35,843 nucleotides of DNA from Planctomycetota bacterium (GTDB taxonomy: Bacteria; Planctomycetota; B15-G4; JADJEK01). The translations under genes were made by a program, and so were the position numbers. Positions 7,268-14,592 of this stretch are shown here, piece by piece. The DNA lies in assembly GCA_016213895.1 (NCBI GenBank), contig JACQZJ010000072.1:21064-56906 (forward strand). Direction: 5' to 3'. Every line of letters begins with the position of its first letter. Positions within the stretch are counted from its first letter, which is position 1. Below the pieces are notes generated by a model, which worked only from the letters and a program-made list of their open reading frames with translations, had not been told where the DNA came from and searched no databases.

Positions 7268-7809
7268 GGCGTGAGCTCCCGGGCCGCCAGCAGGGCGCGC
7301 AGCCTCTCCCGGGCGTCGTGGGCGCGGCGCCGCACCGTGCCCTCGGGCGCGGCCAGGATCAGGGCCGCCTCGGCCGCGCCCATGCCCTGCACGTCGCACA
7401 GCACGAAGGCCTCGCGCAGCGGCGGCGAGAGGCGCCCAAGGGCGCGGCGCAGCAGGTCGCCTTGCTCCTGGCGCACGGCGACATCCAGGGGCCCGGGCGC
7501 CGGATCGACCTCGGGCCGGGCGACCTCGAGCGGCGCCTCCCGTACCCGCCGCCGCCGGCGCAGCACGTTCACGGCGATGCCAAGCAGCCAGGTCGAGAAG
7601 CGGCCCGCGCCGCGAAAGTCCTTCAAACCGCGGATCACGGCGACGAACACCTCCTGCGCCAGATCGTCCAGGTCAGCGTCTTCCGCCCCCATGCGGAAGA
7701 GGAAGGCGCGTAGGCCGGGCAGGTGTTCGCCGAGCAGCTCGCCGAACGCCTGCCGGTCGCCGGCTCGCGCGCGCCGCACCACCTCCTCGTCACGGGCGCG
7801 CTCGCTCAT
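7264..7809 (-). CDS. RNA polymerase ECF sigma factor
   Basis: 181 residues, the usual length for an extracytoplasmic-function sigma factor. Region 2 runs from DRQAFGELLGEHLPGL through DLDDLAQEVFVAVIRGLKDF to RFSTWLLGIAVNVLRRRRR. After a Pro-rich linker, region 4 runs from ALGRLSPPLREAFVLCDVQG to the helix-turn-helix AAEAALILAAPEGTVRRRAHDARERLR. It would direct RNA polymerase to a small regulon, perhaps including this operon with the coupled membrane protein and the secreted coiled-coil protein. The gene is divergent from the lipoprotein gene at 8003 with 193 bases between them. Confidence 0.9.
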   Translation of the reverse strand: MSERARDEEVVRRARAGDRQAFGELLGEHLPGLRAFLFRMGAEDADLDDLAQEVFVAVIRGLKDFRGAGRFSTWLLGIAVNVLRRRRRVREAPLEVARPEVDPAPGPLDVAVRQEQGDLLRRALGRLSPPLREAFVLCDVQGMGAAEAALILAAPEGTVRRRAHDARERLRALLAARELTP

Positions 7810-7938
7810 GCCTGCGCCTGGCCTCCACGGGACACGCGGCCCCGCCGCTCAGTGTGTGCCGCGAACGCCCGCGCCGTTCGCGAGAAATCGGCCGGGCGCT
7901 CCTCCCTGCGGAAAAGACCAGGCGCGGGCGCGTGGGCG

Positions 7939-7967
7939 TTGAAGTCGGCACGGCCCCGCGTTACGGT
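7939..7967 (+). promoter_or_regulatory. Weak candidate promoter for the lipoprotein gene
   Basis: TTGAAG (7939-7944), a 17-base spacer and TACGGT (7962-7967) lie just ahead of the lipoprotein gene. The hexamer matches are modest (4 of 6 and 3 of 6). Support comes from the exact spacing and from the position in the only intergenic stretch available. Confidence 0.3.
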
Positions 7968-8002
7968 CCCTTTTCGTGACGCGGCCCGAGGGGGTGCGAC
8001 CC

Positions 8003-8746
8003 ATGTGTTTCCGCTGGTCTGCGGCCGTGGCGGCCGCGCTCTGCTCGACGTTGTCAGCCTGCGCTTCGCCCACGCCGAACGACTTGGTCCTGCTCGACGT
8101 TCCAGGAGCGGAACGATACGCCCTCGCCACCGAGGACGGCATCGTCGCCCTGGACGGCGACGACTTGGGCCTGGCCGAGCTGCCCATCGTCCTCTGGTTC
8201 CGCGGCTCGCCCGTCCCGGACAAGGCCGTGGTGGAGCAGCGCAGCGAGGACCTCGGCCTGCTCCGGCCGAAGAGCACGCGCCTGCTCTACACCGAGTTCG
8301 CCGCCCAGGAGCCCTTCCCGGGCGAGGATCTCTACATCGGGCTCGTCGAGGATGACGACCCCGAGCACCGGCCCTTCGTCGTGGACGCCCATCTCTATGC
8401 CGACGGGGAGTTTGGCGATCTCCTCGCTGTCGACGACTGGTTCCCGACATGCGAGTCGATCGCCCGCGACTTCGCCGGGGCCGGCGTGTACGCGCGGCGC
8501 GACGGACGCTACGTGCTCGTGGGCATCCTGAACGGGACAGTGGCCACGAACCCCAACCCCTCCACCTGGAGCCACTACTTCGGCCCCTACCGCCTGCTCC
8601 CGTTCCTCGGCCTCGACGCCATCGCGCCCGTCTTGCCGCAGACCAGCAGCTTCTTCGAGCGCCGCGTGCGCGCCTTCCGCCCCGACTTCGAGTACGGGCT
8701 CGACCGCGAAGGCCGCGAGCCGAATCCGGCCGGCGACGAGAATTGA
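8003..8746 (+). CDS. Lipoprotein, possibly a degenerate trypsin-like fold
   Basis: 247 residues from ATG 8003, chosen because GAGGGGG lies 8 bases upstream; an in-frame GTG at 7976 would add nine residues. The lipobox is LSAC with Cys 19. The mature protein is beta-rich and acidic. Residues around DFAGAGVYARRDGRYVLVGILNG resemble the end of trypsin-like domains, where GDSG-x-GVY is followed by a short strand and LVGI. The position of the catalytic Ser would be Ala here, so if the relationship is real the protein is an inactive pseudoprotease. I do not otherwise recognise the family. The nuo promoter lies across its stop codon. Confidence 0.7.
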   Translation: MCFRWSAAVAAALCSTLSACASPTPNDLVLLDVPGAERYALATEDGIVALDGDDLGLAELPIVLWFRGSPVPDKAVVEQRSEDLGLLRPKSTRLLYTEFAAQEPFPGEDLYIGLVEDDDPEHRPFVVDAHLYADGEFGDLLAVDDWFPTCESIARDFAGAGVYARRDGRYVLVGILNGTVATNPNPSTWSHYFGPYRLLPFLGLDAIAPVLPQTSSFFERRVRAFRPDFEYGLDREGREPNPAGDEN

Positions 8747-8771
8747 CCCTGCACCCCGGGCTCGATATAAC
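8743..8771 (+). promoter_or_regulatory. Sigma-70 type promoter of the nuo operon
   Basis: TTGACC (8743-8748, 5 of 6), a 17-base spacer, and TATAAC (8766-8771, 5 of 6). This is the strongest promoter match in the window. The -35 element overlaps the stop codon of the preceding lipoprotein gene. Transcription would start near 8778, giving a leader of about 90 bases before nuoA. Confidence 0.75.
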
Positions 8772-8809
8772 GCTCGACTCCAACTTCTGTTCGCACGAGG
8801 TCCGGAGCG

Positions 8810-8828
8810 GGCGGACGCGGCGTCCGCC
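8810..8828 (+). promoter_or_regulatory. Hairpin in the nuo leader
   Basis: A perfect inverted repeat GGCGGACGC / GCGTCCGCC around a single G, equivalent to a 7-bp stem with a 5-base loop in RNA. It lies in the untranslated leader between the promoter and nuoA. No T-tract follows. It may protect the 5' end or affect elongation. Confidence 0.4.
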
Positions 8829-8867
8829 GGCGATCGGGCCGCGTTCCCGGAGAGTCCAGGGGCTGCC

Positions 8868-9254
8868 ATGCTCATGTTCGCTTTCCAGCAGACGTCGGCG
8901 GTCGCCGACCACGTCCCGCTCCTCCCCTACCTGCTGATCGTGCTGGGCCTTGTGGCCGCGCTGCTCACGCTGCCGCTGCTCCTCGGCAGGAAGACGAAGA
9001 ACGCGGTCAAGAGCGCCTCCTACGAATGCGGCGTCGCCCCCAAGGGCAGCGCAAGGCAGCGCTTCTCCGTCCACTTCTACCTCGTGGCGGTGCTGTTCAT
9101 CCTGTTCGACATCGAAGCCGTCTTCCTCTTTCCCTGGGCGCTGAACATCCAGGGGCTCGGCCTGGCGGGCTTCGTGGAAGCGGTGGTGTTCGTGGCCGTT
9201 CTCGGCCTTGGCCTCGGTTACGCGTGGCGGAAGGGTGTCCTTGACTGGCAATAA
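8868..9254 (+). CDS. nuoA: NADH-quinone oxidoreductase subunit A
   Basis: 128 residues with three transmembrane helices (about 18-39, 71-92 and 98-120). Family blocks are SYECGVAP in the first loop and FILFDIEAVFLFPWA entering helix two, with the conserved acidic residues. NuoA is a core membrane subunit of respiratory complex I beside NuoH at the quinone chamber. AGGGG lies 5-6 bases before the ATG. It is the first gene of the operon. The next gene, nuoEF, starts inside its last codons, so the nuoB-nuoC-nuoD block that usually follows nuoA is missing. Confidence 0.95.
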   Translation: MLMFAFQQTSAVADHVPLLPYLLIVLGLVAALLTLPLLLGRKTKNAVKSASYECGVAPKGSARQRFSVHFYLVAVLFILFDIEAVFLFPWALNIQGLGLAGFVEAVVFVAVLGLGLGYAWRKGVLDWQ

Positions 9255-11097
9255 CTTCGCGGCCGACCTCGAGGGCGACCGGGCCCTCGCCGAGCGGTTC
9301 GCAGAACTCGTCTCTCGCTACCCGGAGAAGCGGGCGGCGCTCATCCCGGCGCTGCACGCCGTCCAGGAGAAGCTGGGCTGGCTCCCGGACGAGGCGGTGG
9401 CGTTCGTGGCCGAGCGCTTCGACACCACCCCCGCGGACGTCCTCTCGGTGATCACCTTCTACGACATGTTCCACCGCGAGCCGCGCGGCCGGCACGATGT
9501 GGAGGTGTGCCGCAACCTGGCCTGCCGCGCCCGCGGCGGCGACCAGGTGGTCAGCCGCCTGGAAAAGAAGCTGGGCATCAAGTGCGGCAAGACCACGCCG
9601 GACGGCGAGTTCTCGCTCGGCACGTTCGAGTGCCTGGGCGGCTGCACCGAGGCGCCGGTCATGGCCGTGGACTGGCGCTACTACAGGAACGTCGACGCGG
9701 CCAAGGCGGAGCGGATCATCGACGAGATCCGCGCCGGCCGCGCCCCGGCGCAGGAGCCGCGCGGCGAGGAGCCGGACTGCAAGGCGGCGGCCGCCGGCCA
9801 CGAGATCTACCTGACGAAGCGCATGCGCGAGCGCGGCAAGGGCGAGCGGCTCGAGGTCGGTCTGGACGACTACCTCGAGAGCGGCGGCTACGAGGCGCTG
9901 AAGAAGGCGCTCGCCATGGAGCGCGACGCGGTCATCGAGGTGGTGAAAGCGTCCGGGCTGCGCGGCCGTGGCGGCGCAGGCTTCCCCTGCGGCGTGAAGT
10001 GGGGCTTCATGCCCAAGGTCCCGAAGGGCCCGCACTACCTCGCGATCAACGCCGACGAGAGCGAGCCGGGCACGTGCAAGGACCGCCTGCTCATGGAGCG
10101 CGATCCGCACTGCCTGATCGAGGGCGCCGCGATCTCCGCCTACGCCATCCGCGCCGAGACGGTCTACGTCTACGTCCGCGGCGAGTACCTCTACCCGGCC
10201 GAGGCGCTGGAGCGTGCGATCGCCGAGGCGCGCGCGCGCGGTTTCCTGGGCGAGAACGTGCTCGGCAGCGGCGCCAAGGTCGAGATGCACGTCCACCGCG
10301 GCGCCGGCGCCTATATCTGCGGCGAGGAGACGGCGCTCATGGAGTCGCTCGAAGGCAAGCGCGGCCATCCGCGGCCCAAGCCCCCCTTCCCCGCCCAGGC
10401 CGGCCTGTGGCAGCGCCCGACCACGGTCAACAACGTCGAGACCATCTGCAACGTGCCGTACATCGTGCTGCAGGGCGCCGAGTGGTACCACACCATGGGC
10501 ACGGAGCGCAGCCCCGGGAACCTGCTCTACGCCGTGGCCGGGCGGGTCAAGCGGCCCGGCATCTACGAGATGCCGCTCGGCACCACCGCGCGCCGCCTTA
10601 TCGAGGAGTGCGCCGGCGGCATGCAGGACGGCTGCCGCCTGATCGGCTTCAACCCGGGCGGCGCCTCGACCGGCTTCCTCAAGCCCGAGCACCTCGACGT
10701 CCCGCTCGACCACGAGTCGCTCAAGTCGGTCAAGACCATGCTCGGCACGGGCGGCATCACCGTGGTGGACGAGGCCTTCGGCATGGTGCCGGCCGTCGAG
10801 ACCTTCGTGCGCTTCTTCGAGCACGAGACCTGCGGCCAGTGCGCCCCGTGCCGCGAGGGCTGCGCCTGGGCGTCGAAGCTCGTGTCGCGCTTCCGCGACG
10901 GCACGGCGCGCCTCGAGGACCTGGACGTGATGCTGGACGCGCTCGAGCACGCCGTGGGGCGGACGATCTGCGTCTACCCCGAGGCTCTCGCCGGCCCGGT
11001 GCGCCTGGGCGTCGAGAACTTTCGCGAGGACTTCGCGCGGCTGGTGAAGAACAAGGCGGCGGGGCAGACGCCCGCCGCCTCGAGCCAGGAGGCCTGA
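9241..11097 (+). CDS. nuoEF: NADH-quinone oxidoreductase, fused subunits E and F
   Basis: 618 residues from TTG 9241, preferred because GGAAGG lies 6 bases upstream; GTG 9235 and TTG 9208 are alternatives. Residues 1-165 are a complete NuoE domain with the [2Fe-2S] ligands C90, C95, C131 and C135 (C-x4-C and C-x3-C). After a linker of about 20 residues, NuoF follows: FMN/NADH-binding GLRGRGGAGFPCGVKW (239-254), NADESEPGTCKDR (270-282), the GAYICGEE block (355-363), and [4Fe-4S] ligands C531, C534, C537 and C577. Both subunits belong to the NADH-dehydrogenase module: NADH reduces FMN, and electrons pass into the iron-sulfur chain toward NuoG. The fusion is intact, in one frame, and overlaps nuoA by 14 bases. 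Confidence 0.95.
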   Translation: MTGNNFAADLEGDRALAERFAELVSRYPEKRAALIPALHAVQEKLGWLPDEAVAFVAERFDTTPADVLSVITFYDMFHREPRGRHDVEVCRNLACRARGGDQVVSRLEKKLGIKCGKTTPDGEFSLGTFECLGGCTEAPVMAVDWRYYRNVDAAKAERIIDEIRAGRAPAQEPRGEEPDCKAAAAGHEIYLTKRMRERGKGERLEVGLDDYLESGGYEALKKALAMERDAVIEVVKASGLRGRGGAGFPCGVKWGFMPKVPKGPHYLAINADESEPGTCKDRLLMERDPHCLIEGAAISAYAIRAETVYVYVRGEYLYPAEALERAIAEARARGFLGENVLGSGAKVEMHVHRGAGAYICGEETALMESLEGKRGHPRPKPPFPAQAGLWQRPTTVNNVETICNVPYIVLQGAEWYHTMGTERSPGNLLYAVAGRVKRPGIYEMPLGTTARRLIEECAGGMQDGCRLIGFNPGGASTGFLKPEHLDVPLDHESLKSVKTMLGTGGITVVDEAFGMVPAVETFVRFFEHETCGQCAPCREGCAWASKLVSRFRDGTARLEDLDVMLDALEHAVGRTICVYPEALAGPVRLGVENFREDFARLVKNKAAGQTPAASSQEA

Positions 11098-11102
11098 GTC
11101 CC

Positions 11103-12659
11103 ATGCCGAAGATCACTCTGAACGGCAGGGAGATCGAGTTCCCGCCCGGCCAGACCGTGATGCTGGCCGCCCGCGGCCTGGGGATCGACATCCCGCACTA
11201 CTGCTGGCATCCGGCGCTCTCGGTCGTCGGCTCCTGCCGCATGTGCCAGGTCGAGGTGCACGGCCCGGGTCCGAAGCGGCTGACCACGGCCTGCAACCTG
11301 CCCTGCGTCGACGGCATGGTGATCGTGACCGAATCGCCGGCCGTGGCGCGCGCGCGCGCCGGCGTGCTCGAGGACCTGCTGCTCAACCACCCGCTCGACT
11401 GCCCGATCTGCGACAAGGCCGGCGAGTGCTGGCTGCAGGACTACGCCTACGAGTACGGCGCGGCCGTGGGCAGGAACGACTTCCCGCGGCGCAAGTGGAA
11501 CAAGCGCGTGGACATCGCCGAGCACGTGCTCCTGGATCAGGAGCGCTGCATCCTGTGCACGCGCTGCGTGCGCTTCCTGGACGAGTACGCCGGCAAGGCG
11601 GAGCTGGCGGTCCTCGGGCGCGGCGCGCACTCGGTGATCGACATCTTCCCCGGCATGAAGGTCTCGTCCGGGTATCAGGGCAACCTGGCCGACATCTGCC
11701 CGGTCGGCGCGCTCACGCTGAAGGAGTTCCGCTTCCAGACGCGCGTCTGGTACCTCGAGGGCACGGACTCGGTCTGCCCGTCCTGCTCGCGCGGCTGCTC
11801 CATCACGCTCGACGTCCGCGACAACGCCGTGCGGCGCGTGCGGCCGCGCGTCAATCCCGAGGTGAACGGCCACTTCATGTGCGACGTGGGCCGCTTCGGC
11901 CTGCTCAAGGCCTACCAGCCCGCGGAGCGCCTCGCGGGCGCGCGCCTGCAGGGCGAGGCGGTCGACCTGGCGCAGGCCGCGCGCGCCGCGGCCGAGGGCA
12001 TGACGCAGGCGGCGCGCGCCGGCGGCGGCGTGCTGGTGCTGGCCTCGCCGGACGCCACGAACGAGGAGCTCTTCCTGCTGAAGAAAGTCCTGCTCGAGGC
12101 CGCGGCCTTGCGCGGGCGCGTGACCCTGGCCTTCCGCCAAGTGGCCGAGGAAGGCGGGGACGGCATCCTGCAGACCGGCCAGAACGCTGGTAACGTCGCC
12201 GGCCTGCGCGCGCAGGGCTACGAGGAGCTGGACGCGGGCGCACTGGCCGCGCGCCTCGGCGCGGCGTCTGCGCTCTACCTGCTGGACGAGGGCCTGGCGC
12301 GCCTGGACGTCGAGCCGGAGCTGCTCATCGTGCACGCGATGCGCTCCGCGCTCGCCGCGCGGGCCGGCGTGGTCCTGCCGGGCAGCACCATCGCGGAGAA
12401 GGAGGGCACGCTGACCAACTGCGACGGCGTGACGCAGCGCATCCGGCCGGCGCTCAGGCCGCCCGCCACGGTCGCCGGCGATTTCAACTGCCTGCTGGCG
12501 CTCGGCCGGGAACTCGGCGCGAGCGGCTTGCCGCGTACGCCGGGCGAGGCGTTCATCGCCTGGGCCGACGCCAGCGGAGAACGCGGCGGGCTCACCCTGG
12601 CCGCCCTGCCGCAGAACGGCATCCGCCTGGCCGCCGCGGCCAAGGAGGCGCAGTCGTGA
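11103..12659 (+). CDS. nuoG: NADH-quinone oxidoreductase subunit G, short form
   Basis: 518 residues, much shorter than the roughly 900-residue E. coli protein because the molybdopterin-oxidoreductase-like C-terminal region is reduced. All iron-sulfur motifs are present: [2Fe-2S] C34, C45, C48 and C64; the His-Cys3 cluster H96, C100, C103 and C109; a [4Fe-4S] C149, C152, C155 and C199; and the extra N7 motif C225-x2-C228-x3-C232-x27-C260. Electrons flow from NuoEF through these clusters toward NuoI/NuoB, neither of which is encoded here. AGGAGG lies just ahead of the ATG. The stop overlaps the nuoH start in GTGA. Confidence 0.95.
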   Translation: MPKITLNGREIEFPPGQTVMLAARGLGIDIPHYCWHPALSVVGSCRMCQVEVHGPGPKRLTTACNLPCVDGMVIVTESPAVARARAGVLEDLLLNHPLDCPICDKAGECWLQDYAYEYGAAVGRNDFPRRKWNKRVDIAEHVLLDQERCILCTRCVRFLDEYAGKAELAVLGRGAHSVIDIFPGMKVSSGYQGNLADICPVGALTLKEFRFQTRVWYLEGTDSVCPSCSRGCSITLDVRDNAVRRVRPRVNPEVNGHFMCDVGRFGLLKAYQPAERLAGARLQGEAVDLAQAARAAAEGMTQAARAGGGVLVLASPDATNEELFLLKKVLLEAAALRGRVTLAFRQVAEEGGDGILQTGQNAGNVAGLRAQGYEELDAGALAARLGAASALYLLDEGLARLDVEPELLIVHAMRSALAARAGVVLPGSTIAEKEGTLTNCDGVTQRIRPALRPPATVAGDFNCLLALGRELGASGLPRTPGEAFIAWADASGERGGLTLAALPQNGIRLAAAAKEAQS

Positions 12660-13723
12660 GCGACACGCAGGTCTACTACCTCGCCTTCCTCGTCAAGCTC
12701 CTGGTGGTCTTCACTCTCGCGGTCGGCCTGGTGCCGATCCTGGTCTACGCCGAGCGCCGCGTGTCCGCGCTCATGCAGTTCCGCTGGGGCCCGAACCGCG
12801 TGGGCCCCTTCGGCCTGCTGCAGCCCTTCGCGGACATGGTGAAGCTCCTGTGCAAGGAGGACCTGGTGCCGGAGCGCGCCAGCAAGGTGCTGTTCACCAT
12901 CGCGCCGGCGCTCACCTGCATCCCGCCCTTCCTGGTCATGTCCTTCATCCCCGTGGCGCCCTCCTTCGCCCTGGCCGGCCGCGAGATGAAGGGCGTGGTG
13001 GTCGACTCGCCGGTCGGCATCCTGCTGCTGCTCGCGCTCTCCTCGCTCACCGTCTACGGCCTGGCCATCGGCGGCTGGGCCTCGAACAGCAAGTACTCGC
13101 TGCTCGGCGGCCTGCGCTCCTCGGCGCAGATGATCTCCTACGAGCTCGCCATGGGCATCTCGGTGCTGGCGGTGCTCTGCGTCTCCGGCACGCTCAACCT
13201 GAGCGAGATCATCTACCGCCAGACTCAGTTCTTCGGCTACGACGCGCAGAGCGGGAACTGGGCCGGCTGGAACATCTTCGCCCAGCCGCTGGCCTTCGTC
13301 ATCTTCCTGGTCGCGGCCTTTGCCGAGACCAACCGCCTGCCCTTCGACCTGCCGGAAGCCGAATCCGAGCTCGTGGGCGGCTACCACACCGAGTACTCCT
13401 CGATGAAGTTCTCGCTCTTCTTCATGGGCGAGTACATCGGCATGGTGGGCATCTCCAGCGTGCTGGTGGTGCTGTTCCTCGGCGGCTGGCACTTCCCCGG
13501 CATGAACTCGCTCGGCGTTCAGCCGGGCACGCTGCCGTTCACCCTGCTCGGTCTGCTGGTCTTCCTGGCGAAGATCGGCGTTCTCTTGTTCTTCTTCATC
13601 CACGTGCGCTGGACCCTGCCGCGCTTCCGCTACGACCAGCTCATGCGCATCGGCTGGAAGGTGCTCCTGCCGCTGGCGCTCTTGAACGTGCTGGTCACCG
13701 GCGCGGTGGTGGCGGGGAGCTGA
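12656..13723 (+). CDS. nuoH: NADH-quinone oxidoreductase subunit H
   Basis: 355 residues with about eight transmembrane helices, starting at GTG 12656 in a 4-base overlap with nuoG. Signature blocks are AERRVSALMQFRWGPNRVGP (about 32-51) and, in the acidic quinone-chamber loop, ETNRLPFDLPEAESELVGG (224-242) followed by YHTEYSSMKF. NuoH forms the membrane part of the quinone-binding site and the entry of the first proton path. In most operons nuoI follows; here nuoJ starts 3 bases after the stop. Confidence 0.95.
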   Translation: MSDTQVYYLAFLVKLLVVFTLAVGLVPILVYAERRVSALMQFRWGPNRVGPFGLLQPFADMVKLLCKEDLVPERASKVLFTIAPALTCIPPFLVMSFIPVAPSFALAGREMKGVVVDSPVGILLLLALSSLTVYGLAIGGWASNSKYSLLGGLRSSAQMISYELAMGISVLAVLCVSGTLNLSEIIYRQTQFFGYDAQSGNWAGWNIFAQPLAFVIFLVAAFAETNRLPFDLPEAESELVGGYHTEYSSMKFSLFFMGEYIGMVGISSVLVVLFLGGWHFPGMNSLGVQPGTLPFTLLGLLVFLAKIGVLLFFFIHVRWTLPRFRYDQLMRIGWKVLLPLALLNVLVTGAVVAGS

Positions 13724-13726
13724 CCC

Positions 13727-14245
13727 ATGGAAGTGCTGGAACGCGTCGCCTTCTACGTCATGGCCGTGCTCGCGGTCATCTCGGCCCTGCTGGTGGTCGT
13801 GAACCGCAACCCGGTCGCCAGCGCCATGTCGCTGGTAGGGGCCTTCCTGGCCGTGGCCGGGCTCTACCTCACGCTCAACGCCACCTTCCTCTCCGCCATC
13901 CAGGTGCTCGTGTACGCGGGCGCCATCATGGTGCTCTTCCTGTTCGTGATCATGCTCCTGAACCTGGAGCGCGAGCCCTTCGACCTGCCGGGCATCGGCC
14001 GCATCGCCGGCTTCGGCCTCAGCGTGGCCCTGCTCTTCAGCCTCATCTCCCTGGCGCTCGGCGCCGTCGCCCGGCCGGAAACCTCGGCGCGCGGCGGCTC
14101 GGGCGCGGAGATCGGGGACGTGTTCTTCTCCGACTACCTGTTCCCCTTCGAGATGGCGTCGCTCCTCTTGCTCGTCGCCATGGTCGGCGTGATCGTGGTG
14201 GCGCGCCGGAGGAAGCCCGAGGAAGAAGAGGAGGAGCAAGCATGA
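13727..14245 (+). CDS. nuoJ: NADH-quinone oxidoreductase subunit J
   Basis: 172 residues, five transmembrane helices. The conserved third helix region reads SAIQVLVYAGAIMVLFLFVI, with the Tyr and Gly at the pi-bulge position. The C-terminus is a highly charged tail (RRRKPEEEEEEQA). A membrane subunit of the complex I proton path. It starts 3 bases after nuoH and overlaps nuoK by ATGA. Confidence 0.93.
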   Translation: MEVLERVAFYVMAVLAVISALLVVVNRNPVASAMSLVGAFLAVAGLYLTLNATFLSAIQVLVYAGAIMVLFLFVIMLLNLEREPFDLPGIGRIAGFGLSVALLFSLISLALGAVARPETSARGGSGAEIGDVFFSDYLFPFEMASLLLLVAMVGVIVVARRRKPEEEEEEQA

Positions 14246-14544
14246 TCACCGTCGTGGACTACTACGTCGTCGCCTCGATCCTGTTCGCCATCGGCGCGCT
14301 CGGCTTCCTCTTGCGCAAGAACGTCCTGGTGATGTTCATGTCGGTCGAGCTGATGCTGAACTCGGCCAACCTGGTGCTCGTGGCCTCGGCGAAGAGCTTC
14401 GACCTGGCGCGCGGCTCCGCCTTCGCGCTCGTCTCGGTGGCGGTGGCCGCGGCCGAGGTCGGCGTAGGCCTCGCGATCATCATCGCGCTCTTCCGCCTCA
14501 AGGCCACGGTCGACGCCGAGGAGATCACGAACCTGCGCGGCTAG
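14242..14544 (+). CDS. nuoK: NADH-quinone oxidoreductase subunit K
   Basis: 100 residues, three transmembrane helices, the standard length. The two essential membrane glutamates are present: E36 in MSVELMLNSANL and E72 in AAAEVGVGLAI. The gene is read by translational coupling from nuoJ (ATGA at 14242-14245). NuoK is part of the proton channel between NuoJ and NuoN. Confidence 0.95.
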   Translation: MITVVDYYVVASILFAIGALGFLLRKNVLVMFMSVELMLNSANLVLVASAKSFDLARGSAFALVSVAVAAAEVGVGLAIIIALFRLKATVDAEEITNLRG

Positions 14545-14592
14545 TTTTCGCGCGTCCGGCCGCAGCGCGGCCCAGTGGAGCGGCTTTTCCAC

